In this document: piece after piece, positions 37,662-46,649 of the stretch
Position numbering within the stretch: position 1 is the stretch's first letter
How the letters are laid out: each line of letters begins with the position of its first letter
Source of the DNA: an uncultured Lachnospiraceae bacterium
GTDB lineage: Bacteria > Bacillota > Clostridia > Lachnospirales > Lachnospiraceae
DNA length: 64,000 bases
NCBI GenBank assembly: GCA_900550475.1
Contig: URSA01000002.1
Coordinates: 203,672-267,671, forward strand
Direction of reading: 5' to 3'
Made by a program: the position numbers and the translations under genes
Notes under the pieces: model-generated
Seen by the model: only the letters and a program-made list of their open reading frames with translations
Told to the model about the DNA's origin: nothing
Databases searched by the model: none

Positions 37662-37694
37662 GCCCAATATAAGTTGCGCGGTGAGGTGACGTAT

Positions 37695-39071
37695 ATGACA
37701 AAGGACATGACACAGGGAAATCCTATGAAGCTCATTCTGGGGTTTGCCATACCGACACTGCTGGGATATTTATTCCAGCAGTTTTATAATCTGATCGATA
37801 CGCTGATCGTGGGAAGATATCTGGGGGTAGGCCCGCTGGCGGCGGTGGGTTCCACGGGTTCCGTGAACTTTCTGGTGATCGGGTTCTGCATGGGAATCTG
37901 CGTGGGCTTTTCCATACCGGTTGCGCATAAGTTTGGCGCCGGGGATTATGCGGGTGTGCGCAAATATGTGGCAAACTGCGTCTGGCTGGGCGTGTTTTTC
38001 TCCGTGGTTATGACGCTTGCCATGGCGTTTTTGTGCCGGGACATTCTTCGCTGGATGAATACGCCCGCAGATATTTTCGAGGATGCCTATGCCTATATTT
38101 ACGTAATTTTTATAGGCATTCCCACGGTGTTCCTCTACAACATTCTCTCGGGTATCATAAGGGCGCTGGGAGACGGAAAGACACCGGTCATTTTTCTGGT
38201 GATCTCCTCTGTTATGAACGTGATCCTGGATCTTGTGTTCATCGTGAATTTCAAGATGGGCGTGGCGGGAGCCGCGTGGGCGACGGTGATCTCCCAGGGC
38301 TTTTCGGGTCTGCTCTGTCTGATCTTTATGATAAAGAAATTTGATATCCTGCGGATCTCGAAGGAAGAATGGAAACCCAACGCCCATATGATGGGAAGCC
38401 TTTGCAGCATGGGTCTTCCCATGGGATTACAGTATTCCATCACGGCGATCGGCAGCGTAATCCTTCAGACAGCGGTCAACGGTCTGGGCTCCGTAGCGGT
38501 GGCGTCCGTCACGGCAGCGGGCAAGATTGGCGGATTTCTGGCATGCCCCTATGACGCTATGGGATCGACCATGGCGACCTACGGCGGACAGAATGTGGGC
38601 GCGCGCAAGCTGGAGCGTATCAAGGCGGGTTTGTGGGACTGCGTGAAGCTGGGAGCCATATACAGTGTGATCGCATTTGTGATCGCTGTTCTTTTCGGTG
38701 CCCCTTTGGGAAGATTGTTTGTGGAGGGTGATGACCCGGCGCTGGTGGAACAGATTGTGCAGAATGTGAGATTATTCCTGATTATCAACACCGCGTTCTA
38801 TTTTCCGTTGGCGTTGGTGAATATCATACGTTTCCTGATACAGGGAATCGGCTTCCCGGGCTTCGCTATCCTGGCGGGCGTCATGGAGATGATCGCCCGC
38901 TCGCTGGTAGGGTTCCTGCTCGTTCCGGTGTTCGGATTTCCGGCAGCGGCAATGGGAAGCCCGGTTGCATGGATTTTCGCGGATATCTTCCTGATCCCCG
39001 CGTTCTTCCATGTATATAAGAAGCTGAAACTTCAATTCGGCGATACGTCTGCGGAGACTCAGTCCTCGTAG
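37695..39071 (+). CDS. MATE family efflux transporter
   Basis: 458 residues, about 12 membrane helices in two MatE halves. The N-terminal KDMTQGNPMKLILGFAIPTL with GYLFQQFYNLIDTLIVGRYL is typical of Clostridia MATE proteins, and the second half begins near SLCSMGLPMGLQYSITAIGS. MATE proteins export drugs, dyes or metabolites in exchange for Na+ or H+. I chose the ATG seven codons inside the longest frame because GGTGAGGTG lies at the right distance. A long structured leader precedes it. The 3' end overlaps the convergent degV gene by 13 bases. The substrate cannot be told from sequence. Confidence 0.92.
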   Translation: MTKDMTQGNPMKLILGFAIPTLLGYLFQQFYNLIDTLIVGRYLGVGPLAAVGSTGSVNFLVIGFCMGICVGFSIPVAHKFGAGDYAGVRKYVANCVWLGVFFSVVMTLAMAFLCRDILRWMNTPADIFEDAYAYIYVIFIGIPTVFLYNILSGIIRALGDGKTPVIFLVISSVMNVILDLVFIVNFKMGVAGAAWATVISQGFSGLLCLIFMIKKFDILRISKEEWKPNAHMMGSLCSMGLPMGLQYSITAIGSVILQTAVNGLGSVAVASVTAAGKIGGFLACPYDAMGSTMATYGGQNVGARKLERIKAGLWDCVKLGAIYSVIAFVIAVLFGAPLGRLFVEGDDPALVEQIVQNVRLFLIINTAFYFPLALVNIIRFLIQGIGFPGFAILAGVMEMIARSLVGFLLVPVFGFPAAAMGSPVAWIFADIFLIPAFFHVYKKLKLQFGDTSAETQSS

Positions 39072-39910
39072 AACAGAACGCCCAGCGTACCCGGGCCGCA
39101 GTGGCTTGAGATTACGCCGCCCGCGTTTGTAATGTAAATAGCATCAAAGTGGTTGAGACTTTCCAGATAGGAGCGCACGGACTCGGCGATCTCATCGCTG
39201 ACGCCGGAGTGTGTGATGAAAACGCAGGTCTTGTCCGCATGTAAGAGCCGGGGTTCCATATCCTTCGCATATTTCAAAATGACGGATTGCAGGCTGCCCC
39301 GGTATTTTTTTGCCACATGCATGGCACCGTCCGTCACCACGATCTCGGGCTTGAGCTTTAAGGTGTTGGCAAGCAGCGCGGTCACGGCGTTGCAGCGTCC
39401 GCCTCTTGCAAGATAGGTCAGTGTGTCCACCACGAAGCTGGCGCTGGCTTTTCCGCGTCTTGCGTTCACAAGGGAGGTGATTTCTTCCGCTGATTTCCCT
39501 TCCTCCGCCAGTCTTGCGGCATAGAGCACCTGCAGACCGATTCCCGTGGAAAGATTCTGGGAGTCGATGATAAACAGTCTCTCATAGTTCATTTCTTCTC
39601 CCACAAGCCGTACCACGTTGCAGGTGGTGCTCATCTGGGTGGAGATACCGAAAAAGATAATATCGCGCCGCTCCTCCATGAAAGGCTTTAAGATCTCGGT
39701 TGCCTTTTCAAAGGTTACGGCTGCCGTCTTGGGAGTGGTATTGTTGGCGTCCGCCCAACGGTAGATGTCCTGCGGCGTGGTGTCAAGTCCGTCGTAATAG
39801 CTCTGATCCCCCATGACAATGCAGAGCGGAATGACGGAAATGTCATATTTTTCCAATAATTCAGGTGACAGATCACAGGTGCTGTCCGCCACGATCTTGA
39901 TAGTTCCCAT
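39059..39910 (-). CDS. DegV family fatty acid-binding protein
   Basis: 283 residues, standard DegV length. The N-terminus KIVADSTCDLSPELLEKYDI has the family Ser-Thr pair, followed by VIPLCIVMGDQSYYDG, FFGISTQMSTTCN, DSQNLSTGIG (the second fatty-acid head-group site), LTYLARGGRCNAVTALLANTL and FITHSGVSDE. DegV/FakB proteins bind a fatty acid and present it to a kinase such as FakA for phosphorylation. No fakA is in the window. Clostridia carry many DegV paralogues, so a specific lipid cannot be named. Promoter seen on the minus strand. Confidence 0.93.
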   Translation of the reverse strand: MGTIKIVADSTCDLSPELLEKYDISVIPLCIVMGDQSYYDGLDTTPQDIYRWADANNTTPKTAAVTFEKATEILKPFMEERRDIIFFGISTQMSTTCNVVRLVGEEMNYERLFIIDSQNLSTGIGLQVLYAARLAEEGKSAEEITSLVNARRGKASASFVVDTLTYLARGGRCNAVTALLANTLKLKPEIVVTDGAMHVAKKYRGSLQSVILKYAKDMEPRLLHADKTCVFITHSGVSDEIAESVRSYLESLNHFDAIYITNAGGVISSHCGPGTLGVLFYED

Positions 39911-39953
39911 ATAGATTCCTTTCCGGGAAATTCCCTCATAATGTTATAATGTC

Positions 39954-39983
39954 ATTATATCTTCTTTAAGGCGAGAAGTCCAA
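39954..39983 (-). promoter_or_regulatory. degV promoter
   Basis: On the minus strand: TTGGAC, 18 bases, TATAAT, about 44 bases before the ATG. On the plus strand a TATAAT at 40040-40045 may serve the GH31 gene, but I see no -35 for it. Confidence 0.6.
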
Positions 39984-40093
39984 TTTTTTTAGTACATCAC
40001 ATTAAATATTCGGGGTATACGGCGGGGAAGCGGACAAGTTATAATACATAATATCAAGATCAAGCGGCTGTTTATGCCGGAACGGAGGTTGAA

Positions 40094-42157
40094 ATGGTCA
40101 GACAGGAAGGAAACAGACTTATCATACAGGAAGGGGCATCGCGTGTTTTCATCGAGTGCTGGGGAAAGGATTCCCTGCGGGTGCGCATGACGGCAGAGCC
40201 TGAGATGGATGCAAACGACTGGGCATTAATCGAGCCGGTGGAGCAGGTGATTCCCGAGATCATCTTTGAGGAGGTGGATACCACCGATCCGTGGTATCGC
40301 GGGGAAGAGTGGGCAAAATATCACCAGACGGGCGTGGTTGCAACGCTCAAAAACGGCAAGATCACGGCACGGGTCAATCCCGAGGGCTGGATCAGCTTTC
40401 TCAACGAAAAGGGTGAAGTGCTCACGGAGGAATACTGGCGTAACCGCAACCGGATCAACCGCTACTGTGTGCCTCTGCGCGTGGATGCAAGGGAACTGAA
40501 ACCTGTGCAGGGAAGCGGAGACTATGAGCTGACGGCGCGGTTTGAGGCATATGACGACGAAAAGATTTTCGGTATGGGACAGTATCAGGAAAAGAACCTG
40601 AACAAGAAGGGCGCCATACTGGAGCTTGCGCACAGAAATTCGCAGGCGAGCGTACCGTTCTTCGTGTCCAGCAGGGGATACGGATTTTTCTGGAACAATC
40701 CCGCCATCGGCACGGCGTCCTTCGGAGCCAACAAGACAGAGTGGTATGCAAAGCGTACAAAGAAACTGGATTATTTTATCACGGCGGGGGACACACCGGC
40801 GGATATCGAGAGAAATTACAGTGCAGCCGTGGGGCGCACTCCCATGATGCCGGAGTTCGGTATGGGCTACTGGCAGTGCAAGCTCCGTTACCGCAATCAG
40901 GAGGAGCTGCTCGCGGTGGCGCGTGAACATAAGAGGCGCGGACTGCCCATGGATGCCATCGTGGTGGATTTCTTCCATTGGACGATGCAGGGTGATTTCA
41001 AATTTGAGCCCAGAGACTGGCCGGATCCCGACGCCATGGTGAAGGAGCTGAAGGAGATGGGGATCGAAACGGTCGTGTCCGTGTGGCCTACCATCGACGA
41101 GCGCAGCGAGAATTTCGGAAAGATGAATGCAAACGGTTATCTGGTGAGAGCGGACAGGGGGAACAGCAACCATATGACATGGATGGGAAATACCGTGTTC
41201 TATGATGCCACCCACCCGGGCGCACAGAAGTTTGTGTGGGAAAGATGCAGGGAGAACTATTATACAAAGGGAATCCGCATTTTCTGGCTGGATGAGGCAG
41301 AGCCGGAGTACGGCCCTTACGATTTTGACAATTACCGCTACTATGCGGGGCCGGCGCTGCAATGCAGCAACCTCTACCCGCTGATGTATGCAAAGGGCTT
41401 TTATGACGGTCTTAAAGAATCGGGAGAAAAGGAGATCATGTCCCTGGTGCGCTGCGCGTGGGCGGGCAGCCAGAAGTACGGCGTGCTGACCTGGTCTGGC
41501 GACATTCATTCCTCTTTCCGCGCCATGAGGGAACAGCTTCAGGCGGGACTTAACATGGGAATGGCGGGTATTCCGTGGTGGACATCGGATATCGGCGGCT
41601 TTGTGGGCGGAGACATTTCCGATCCAACGTTCAAAGAGCTTCTGGTGAGATGGTTTGCATGGGGGGCATTCTGCCCCGTATTCCGCATGCACGGGGAGCG
41701 TTCTCCATGGTATGAGAGAGAGCAGGAGTTCATCAACAATGTGAGACAGCTTACCTCCGGGCAGGACAATGAGGTATGGAGTTTCGGTGAGGACAATTAC
41801 GAGATTCTGAAAGAATACCTGTTTGTCAGAGAGAGGATGCGTCCCTACATCAGAGAATGTATGAAACAGGCAAGTGAGACAGGCGCGCCCGTGATGCGTC
41901 CCATGTTCTTTGACTTCCCGGAGGATAAGGTTTGCTGGGAGACCGAGGATCAGTACATGTTCGGGCCGGATGTGCTGGTAGCGCCTGTCATGGAGATGGG
42001 CGCGCGGCAGAGAAGCGTATATCTGCCCGCAGACCTTTCCTGGACAGAAGCAAAGACCGGAAGGTGCTACCCGGGCGGCAGCAGGGTCACAGTGGATGCA
42101 CCCCTGTCCGTAATTCCCGTATTTGTCCGGGAAGGGAAGCAGATTCCGATCTATTGA
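40094..42157 (+). CDS. Family 31 glycoside hydrolase, probable alpha-xylosidase
   Basis: 687 residues without a signal peptide. An N-terminal beta-sandwich precedes the (beta/alpha)8 barrel with VVDFFHWTMQGDFKFEPRDW, SVWPTIDERSENF, the nucleophile Asp400 in FWLDEAEPEYG, RCAWAGSQKYG, TWSGDIHSSF, GIPWWTSDIGGF and FRMHGERSPW. FFHWTMQGDFKF and the WLDEAEPE form resemble characterised bacterial alpha-xylosidases acting on xyloglucan oligosaccharides more than alpha-glucosidases. It would remove non-reducing-end xylose inside the cell, feeding xylose metabolism (xylB is at 31.7 kb). GGAGGTTGAA precedes the ATG. No transporter adjoins it. The stop directly abuts the convergent GT-C gene. Confidence 0.88.
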   Translation: MVRQEGNRLIIQEGASRVFIECWGKDSLRVRMTAEPEMDANDWALIEPVEQVIPEIIFEEVDTTDPWYRGEEWAKYHQTGVVATLKNGKITARVNPEGWISFLNEKGEVLTEEYWRNRNRINRYCVPLRVDARELKPVQGSGDYELTARFEAYDDEKIFGMGQYQEKNLNKKGAILELAHRNSQASVPFFVSSRGYGFFWNNPAIGTASFGANKTEWYAKRTKKLDYFITAGDTPADIERNYSAAVGRTPMMPEFGMGYWQCKLRYRNQEELLAVAREHKRRGLPMDAIVVDFFHWTMQGDFKFEPRDWPDPDAMVKELKEMGIETVVSVWPTIDERSENFGKMNANGYLVRADRGNSNHMTWMGNTVFYDATHPGAQKFVWERCRENYYTKGIRIFWLDEAEPEYGPYDFDNYRYYAGPALQCSNLYPLMYAKGFYDGLKESGEKEIMSLVRCAWAGSQKYGVLTWSGDIHSSFRAMREQLQAGLNMGMAGIPWWTSDIGGFVGGDISDPTFKELLVRWFAWGAFCPVFRMHGERSPWYEREQEFINNVRQLTSGQDNEVWSFGEDNYEILKEYLFVRERMRPYIRECMKQASETGAPVMRPMFFDFPEDKVCWETEDQYMFGPDVLVAPVMEMGARQRSVYLPADLSWTEAKTGRCYPGGSRVTVDAPLSVIPVFVREGKQIPIY

Positions 42158-45100
42158 TCAACCGATGAGCACCCAGCTGTCCAGCCAGCGTAGGAACTGC
42201 TTTACAAAAGAAGCGTCCACCGTCTGACCGGACAGAACCGGGTAGAATAACAGAAACAGACCGACTGCGCAGGCAGCATAGAGACCGACGAGGATATGGA
42301 AACGCCTCTCACTCATATGCTGCCTGATCTGTGCAGCGGCGTATGCCAGCATGAGAACCACGAAGGGCACGCTGGGAAAATAGTGGTAGATAAAGGTCAG
42401 TCTTGAAACAAGGACCCACGGCAGATACTGCGCCAGATAGCTGACGCACAGGATCGCAGCCGTGCGGTCTTTCTTTTTGCATGTCAGAATCACCATGTAG
42501 GCAAAGGCGGGAATGCCTGCCCACCATACAAGCGGGTTGCCGAAGGCACTGATGCCCTGCCTCAGGGTATCGCTCACAATGCCGGAGTAGTAGAAGATCG
42601 GACGGATCATAAGCGGCCACTGATACCATGGGGAGGAGTACGGATGTGTGGCATTCAGGCTGGAATGATATTGCAGCATACTCTGCTGGTTGTAGAGCAT
42701 ACGTGCGAGAAGCCCTCTGTCTCCGCTGCGGAACGGCAGGTAGGAGAGCAGATAAATGCAGCAGGGGATCACCACGAAAAAGCCAATGCAGAACAAAATT
42801 GTCTTTTTGGTATACGGAACAAAGCGATTTAGGATCTCCTTGTGGGAAATACCGTTTGTGGTGCCGCGGGGGTCAGCCTTTGCATAGAGATATTCGCGGT
42901 AGCGGCGGTACAGTGTGCCGAAAAACAGCACCGCAAGTCCGGCTCCCGCGTACACACCCGTCCATTTGCTGGCGATGCCAAAGCCCATGGCAACGCCGCT
43001 GATTCCAAGCGGGATCAGGGTTCTGCCAAGAGAGGTGTCGTAAAAGCTGGTCTGACAGTACCGGTACATAAAGTAGTACATCACGATGATGAAAAAGGTC
43101 ACGAACACATCAATCGTTGCGATCCTTGTCTGGGTGAAATGCATGAAGTCAAAGGCAAAAAGCAGACAGGAAAAGCCGGAAAGCACGCGGTTTTTGGTGA
43201 TGCACCGCCCCAAAAGATACAAAAACGGCAGCATGAAGATGCCAAACAGGGTTCCCATGATTCTCCAGCCGAAGGGGTTCAGCCCAAAAAGCTTCACGCC
43301 GAGCGCGATCAGGCACTTCCCGAAGGGCGGATGGGTGGTCTCGTAGGTGGTCAGACCGTTCAGAAACTCATAGGCGGTGCGGGCGTAGTAGATTTCGTCA
43401 AAGTAGGTTCCGTTGCGGAAGCTGATAAAGTCGGGGCGCAGGCTGCTTTCATCAAACAAAAGGGTATATTGCGGCGCGTTTACCGGCATGACGGTCTGCC
43501 CTGCAGCGTCCGTGAAGGAAAGCTCCATCAGGATAACGGTATCCGACAGAGCGGTGAGCCTGACGGCACAGGTCTGTTCGGGGAGCGTGATGTACTCCCA
43601 GCGGAACACGCTGTTCATGGTAAACTCGGGGAGTGCCTCAGGCGTGTACCAGTCGCCGTCTTCCGCGGCCTTGACTTCCAGAGCAAACTGCTTGTTCGGT
43701 TCGTTGCCCAGATACCAGTACATGCGGTCGCAGGCGACATCCTCGTCAAAGGAGAAGGTCAGGGTGTCGCCCCGTGACAGGCAGTAGTAGGATTCCGGGG
43801 CATGTCTGTTACCCAGATCATACAGTGCGAAAACGGCGTAAATCAGGGTGATGGCAAGCATGATGATCCAGTCTTCCGTTGTAAAGGCAGGAAGGGCTGC
43901 GGAGGACGCAGGTGCCCAACGGGAGCCGGATTCCTTTTTCCGGCCGCTCCGTTCTTCCGTTTTTTTCATATGCCCGGAAAGCTTCAGGGCAGGGTAGGGA
44001 GCAAGCTGCTCATACTGCAATAAAGTCCGGTAGAGAAATGCGGCGCACAGAAGCATCAGCGCCGATGCAAACACGATCACGGGCGCTTTTCTGTTGTAGT
44101 TTGCCGGCTCGTACAGGTACAGCACAAAGCAGGTGTTGTAGAGGAACACGGCAGAGAACCCCGCATAGCAGTACAACAGATCCCCCACCGGTTTGTATGC
44201 GTAAGCAGAAAGAAGGAACAGCAGCGTGGGGAACAGATAGCGCTCATGCATCCTGACGGACAGGAGGAATACCGAAGCCATCAGAAAAGCGGCGCACAGG
44301 AAATAACGTGACGGATTGCGGCGCTGCCTGTAAAAGAGAAACACCGTGACCGCCACAATGAGGATCAAAAAGAGCGTCCCCCATCCTGCGTAGGATAAAA
44401 ACAGGAAGCGGTTCTCCTGCGGTGTCCAGTTCAAGCCGAACAGCCCCCAGAAATTGAAGGCGTTGACGGCGGCGTAAGGATAGGATCCCAAAGTGTCTGT
44501 GTACTGCGCGACCACCAGATCCAGACCGAAGGGGGTACAGAGAAGCAGCATGCAGAAAATCACGCAAAGCCCCGAGCAGAGATTGAAAAAGAAGTTCCGC
44601 CAGGAGAAATTGCGGGAAATGACATGATCCCATATGCCGCACAAAAGGATGGGGGTAAAAATGGCAGTCTGGGGCTTTAAAAGAATACCGGCACCGTAGA
44701 CAATGTAGGCGGGAACCGTCTTTCCCTCCGTTAGGAACAGGCACATCAGAATTACCATCAGCGTGAAAACGGAGTCCGTCTGTCCCCAGATGCAGGAGTC
44801 CACCAGCACGGCAGGGTTAAACAGATAGAGTGCGGAAAGCAGGAGAGCCTGTTTTTCCGAAAACTGTTTCCGCGCCATGCGGTAGAGCAGAATGCCGGAG
44901 GCAATGTCGCAGAGGATGGCGGGAAACTTGAGGATCAAAAGCCCGATTCCCATGGAGGAGTCTGCCTTAAAGAGGGACAGAGCCGCCCCCATCAGGTAAA
45001 AGATGTATACAAATCCGGGCGGATAATCCGCAAACATATCGGAGCTGTAAAAAGTGGAGATTCCCTCCTCAAACGCAAATTTCGACCAGCTGTAGAAGCA

Positions 45101-45286
45101 GTTGATATCCGGTGCATATCCCTTTGCATTCCAAGCCAGAAGACAGCGGAGAAAGAATGCACAGAAAAACAGAAGATACAGGGTCTTTTTTTTCGCAGAC
45201 CCGGAAAGCTCTTTCAGGTATGAGATGCCATAGAATATGCCAACTGCGGTGAGCAGTGAAACAGCGTGAACAGTGATTTGATTCAT
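42158..45286 (-). CDS. Two-module membrane glycosyltransferase: N-terminal GT-C and C-terminal protein O-mannosyltransferase (PMT/GT39) domain
   Basis: 1042 residues, about twice the usual GT-C size, with around 20 membrane helices. The first half (about 1-460) is a GT-C mannosyltransferase-like module with AKGYAPDINCFYSWSKFAFE (acidic motif near residue 58) and DYPPGFVYIFYLMG. A soluble stretch of about 150 residues follows. The second half is a PMT-type module: DEIYYARTAYEF near 630, ETTHPPFGKCLIALGVKLFG near 650, FAFDFMHFTQTRIATIDVF, and HPYSSPWYQWPLM near the end. PMT enzymes transfer mannose from a polyprenyl-phosphate donor to Ser/Thr of secreted proteins. I chose the ATG with GGGGGAA upstream, since longer starts lack a ribosome site. 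It is divergent from the sortase gene. Confidence 0.87.
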   Translation of the reverse strand: MNQITVHAVSLLTAVGIFYGISYLKELSGSAKKKTLYLLFFCAFFLRCLLAWNAKGYAPDINCFYSWSKFAFEEGISTFYSSDMFADYPPGFVYIFYLMGAALSLFKADSSMGIGLLILKFPAILCDIASGILLYRMARKQFSEKQALLLSALYLFNPAVLVDSCIWGQTDSVFTLMVILMCLFLTEGKTVPAYIVYGAGILLKPQTAIFTPILLCGIWDHVISRNFSWRNFFFNLCSGLCVIFCMLLLCTPFGLDLVVAQYTDTLGSYPYAAVNAFNFWGLFGLNWTPQENRFLFLSYAGWGTLFLILIVAVTVFLFYRQRRNPSRYFLCAAFLMASVFLLSVRMHERYLFPTLLFLLSAYAYKPVGDLLYCYAGFSAVFLYNTCFVLYLYEPANYNRKAPVIVFASALMLLCAAFLYRTLLQYEQLAPYPALKLSGHMKKTEERSGRKKESGSRWAPASSAALPAFTTEDWIIMLAITLIYAVFALYDLGNRHAPESYYCLSRGDTLTFSFDEDVACDRMYWYLGNEPNKQFALEVKAAEDGDWYTPEALPEFTMNSVFRWEYITLPEQTCAVRLTALSDTVILMELSFTDAAGQTVMPVNAPQYTLLFDESSLRPDFISFRNGTYFDEIYYARTAYEFLNGLTTYETTHPPFGKCLIALGVKLFGLNPFGWRIMGTLFGIFMLPFLYLLGRCITKNRVLSGFSCLLFAFDFMHFTQTRIATIDVFVTFFIIVMYYFMYRYCQTSFYDTSLGRTLIPLGISGVAMGFGIASKWTGVYAGAGLAVLFFGTLYRRYREYLYAKADPRGTTNGISHKEILNRFVPYTKKTILFCIGFFVVIPCCIYLLSYLPFRSGDRGLLARMLYNQQSMLQYHSSLNATHPYSSPWYQWPLMIRPIFYYSGIVSDTLRQGISAFGNPLVWWAGIPAFAYMVILTCKKKDRTAAILCVSYLAQYLPWVLVSRLTFIYHYFPSVPFVVLMLAYAAAQIRQHMSERRFHILVGLYAACAVGLFLLFYPVLSGQTVDASFVKQFLRWLDSWVLIG

Positions 45287-45308
45287 GGAAAATTCCCCCG
45301 TATGGTAA

Positions 45309-45337
45309 TATATAGGAAAGCATAACACAAAATGCAA
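45309..45337 (-). promoter_or_regulatory. Promoter of the two-module glycosyltransferase gene
   Basis: On the minus strand: TTGCAT, 17 bases, TATATA, about 22 bases before the ATG. Only 25 bases separate its -35 from the -35 of the sortase promoter on the other strand. Confidence 0.6.
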
Positions 45338-45362
45338 AAAAAGGAAATGCTCATTGCGCTTC

Positions 45363-45391
45363 TTGCACAGGCGGGGAAAAATGCATATAAT
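45363..45391 (+). promoter_or_regulatory. Promoter of the class B sortase gene
   Basis: TTGCAC, exactly 17 bases, TATAAT. The start near 45398 supports the sortase ATG at 45426 and excludes the longer in-frame starts. Confidence 0.65.
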
Positions 45392-45425
45392 GAAAAATAA
45401 CCAAAAAACGAAAAAGGAGTGCCAG

Positions 45426-46232
45426 ATGAAGGACAGAAACAGGAAAAAGATCATTTCACGAGCGATAACCGCCCTGCTTGCGGCAGCGGTACTCTTTTGC
45501 GGCTGGCAGGTTCTGACGACGTATCTTTCGGACATCAGGGCGAAGAAGTCCTATACGGAGCTTGCGGGCAGAGTGATGGGGATGAAGCACACAGTCACGG
45601 ACGGAAATGCCGAGGAGAGTGTGGAGGCAGAGGAGCCACAGCCCGTCAACTATCCGCCGCTAGAGCTGGATATGGCGCTCCTTAATGAACTGAACAGCGA
45701 TTTCAGAGGCTGGCTGTATTTTCCGCTTTTGGAGATCAGTTATCCCGTGGTGCAGGGGGAGGATAACGATTACTACCTGAACCACTCCTTTGAGGGTGAG
45801 GATCTGAAGGCGGGCTGTATTTTTATGGACTGCGGGGCAACCTCCGACTGGTCGGACCGAAATACCTTTGTTTTTGGGCATAATACAAAGGATGGCAGCA
45901 TGTTCGGCACCCTGAAAAGACTGATGAAAGAACCGGGACTTTGCGCGGAGGATCCCTATTTTTACATTTATACAGAGGATTCGGTGTATATTTATCAGAT
46001 TTTTTCCTATTATATTACTTCGGCGGCAAGCGACCGCTTCCGTGTTATGCTGACGGACGAGGGCTACGACAAGTATGTGGAATGGGCGGTGGAAAATTCC
46101 GAGTATGAATCGGATGCGGATCTGTCGGACAGGGGAAATATTGTCACGCTTTCCACCTGCTACGGGCGCTCCGGCACCAGCAGGAGACTGCTCATACATG
46201 GCGTATTATGGGCGGTAGAACCATATCAGTAA
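45426..46232 (+). CDS. srtB: Class B sortase
   Basis: 268 residues. One N-terminal membrane segment (about 9-32) is followed by an extracellular sortase domain. The catalytic residues are His152 in FVFGHNTKDGSMFG, Cys245 in TLSTCYG and Arg253/Arg254 in RRLLIHG. DFRGWLYFPLLEISYPVVQG and YYLNHSFEGE mark class B. The ATG has AAGGAG at spacing six. Sortases cut a C-terminal sorting signal and link the protein to peptidoglycan. A likely substrate is the PRTGD-ending adhesin at 51.3 kb. The next gene starts 82 bases on with its own ECF-like promoter. Confidence 0.93.
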   Translation: MKDRNRKKIISRAITALLAAAVLFCGWQVLTTYLSDIRAKKSYTELAGRVMGMKHTVTDGNAEESVEAEEPQPVNYPPLELDMALLNELNSDFRGWLYFPLLEISYPVVQGEDNDYYLNHSFEGEDLKAGCIFMDCGATSDWSDRNTFVFGHNTKDGSMFGTLKRLMKEPGLCAEDPYFYIYTEDSVYIYQIFSYYITSAASDRFRVMLTDEGYDKYVEWAVENSEYESDADLSDRGNIVTLSTCYGRSGTSRRLLIHGVLWAVEPYQ

Positions 46233-46248
46233 ATTTTTTACATTTTTT

Positions 46249-46277
46249 TGAACCTTTTTTCCAAATCAGACCGTCTT
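46249..46277 (+). promoter_or_regulatory. ECF-sigma-like promoter upstream of the coiled-coil protein operon
   Basis: TGAACC, exactly 17 bases starting with a T-run, then CGTCTT, with an AT-rich tract upstream. The same arrangement recurs at 51205. TGAAC-type -35 and CGTC-type -10 elements are characteristic of extracytoplasmic-function sigma factors. A TTTATACTTG overlapping the -10 could be read as a housekeeping -10, but no matching -35 exists. Confidence 0.5.
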
Positions 46278-46314
46278 TATACTTGTAAGAGCTGTTGGAA
46301 GGAGACAAAGTCTG

Positions 46315-46626
46315 ATGAACGGAGTGCTGAGTGCCGAGCTTGTCTATAAGCTGACTGTGATCGGGGATGAGGAAGTACCCCTGGCAGGCGGAAGCCTTGC
46401 GGCGCGGAATCCATTTTTCTGGGTGGCGGTGGCTGCCATGCTGTTGCTTGCCGTGGGAATACTCGTCTGGATATACTGCCTGCGATGCAGAGTTTATCGG
46501 CAGCGCATTCTGCAACTGGCAGGCACGGGAAAGGCGCCGTACAGCGGTTGGAACCTGAACAGGTTGAAGGAGACCGCGGCGCAGGTAGAATGGAACCTTG
46601 TCGACAAGGAACAGTGTGAGTACTAG
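46315..46626 (+). CDS. Small single-pass membrane protein, unknown
   Basis: 103 residues. A short outside segment, one strong membrane helix (PFFWVAVAAMLLLAVGILVWIYCL, about residues 33-56), then a basic, Arg-rich cytoplasmic tail ending in VEWNLVDKEQCEY. There is no lipobox. I recognise no family. It is the first gene after the ECF-like promoter, with GGAAGGAG upstream, and is 23 bases ahead of the large coiled-coil protein gene, so it probably helps export, anchor or regulate that protein (inference). It could also be an anti-sigma-like or signalling peptide, but nothing in the sequence proves that. Confidence 0.7.
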   Translation: MNGVLSAELVYKLTVIGDEEVPLAGGSLAARNPFFWVAVAAMLLLAVGILVWIYCLRCRVYRQRILQLAGTGKAPYSGWNLNRLKETAAQVEWNLVDKEQCEY

Positions 46627-46649
46627 GTAAGGTAAAAGGAGAAAAGGAA

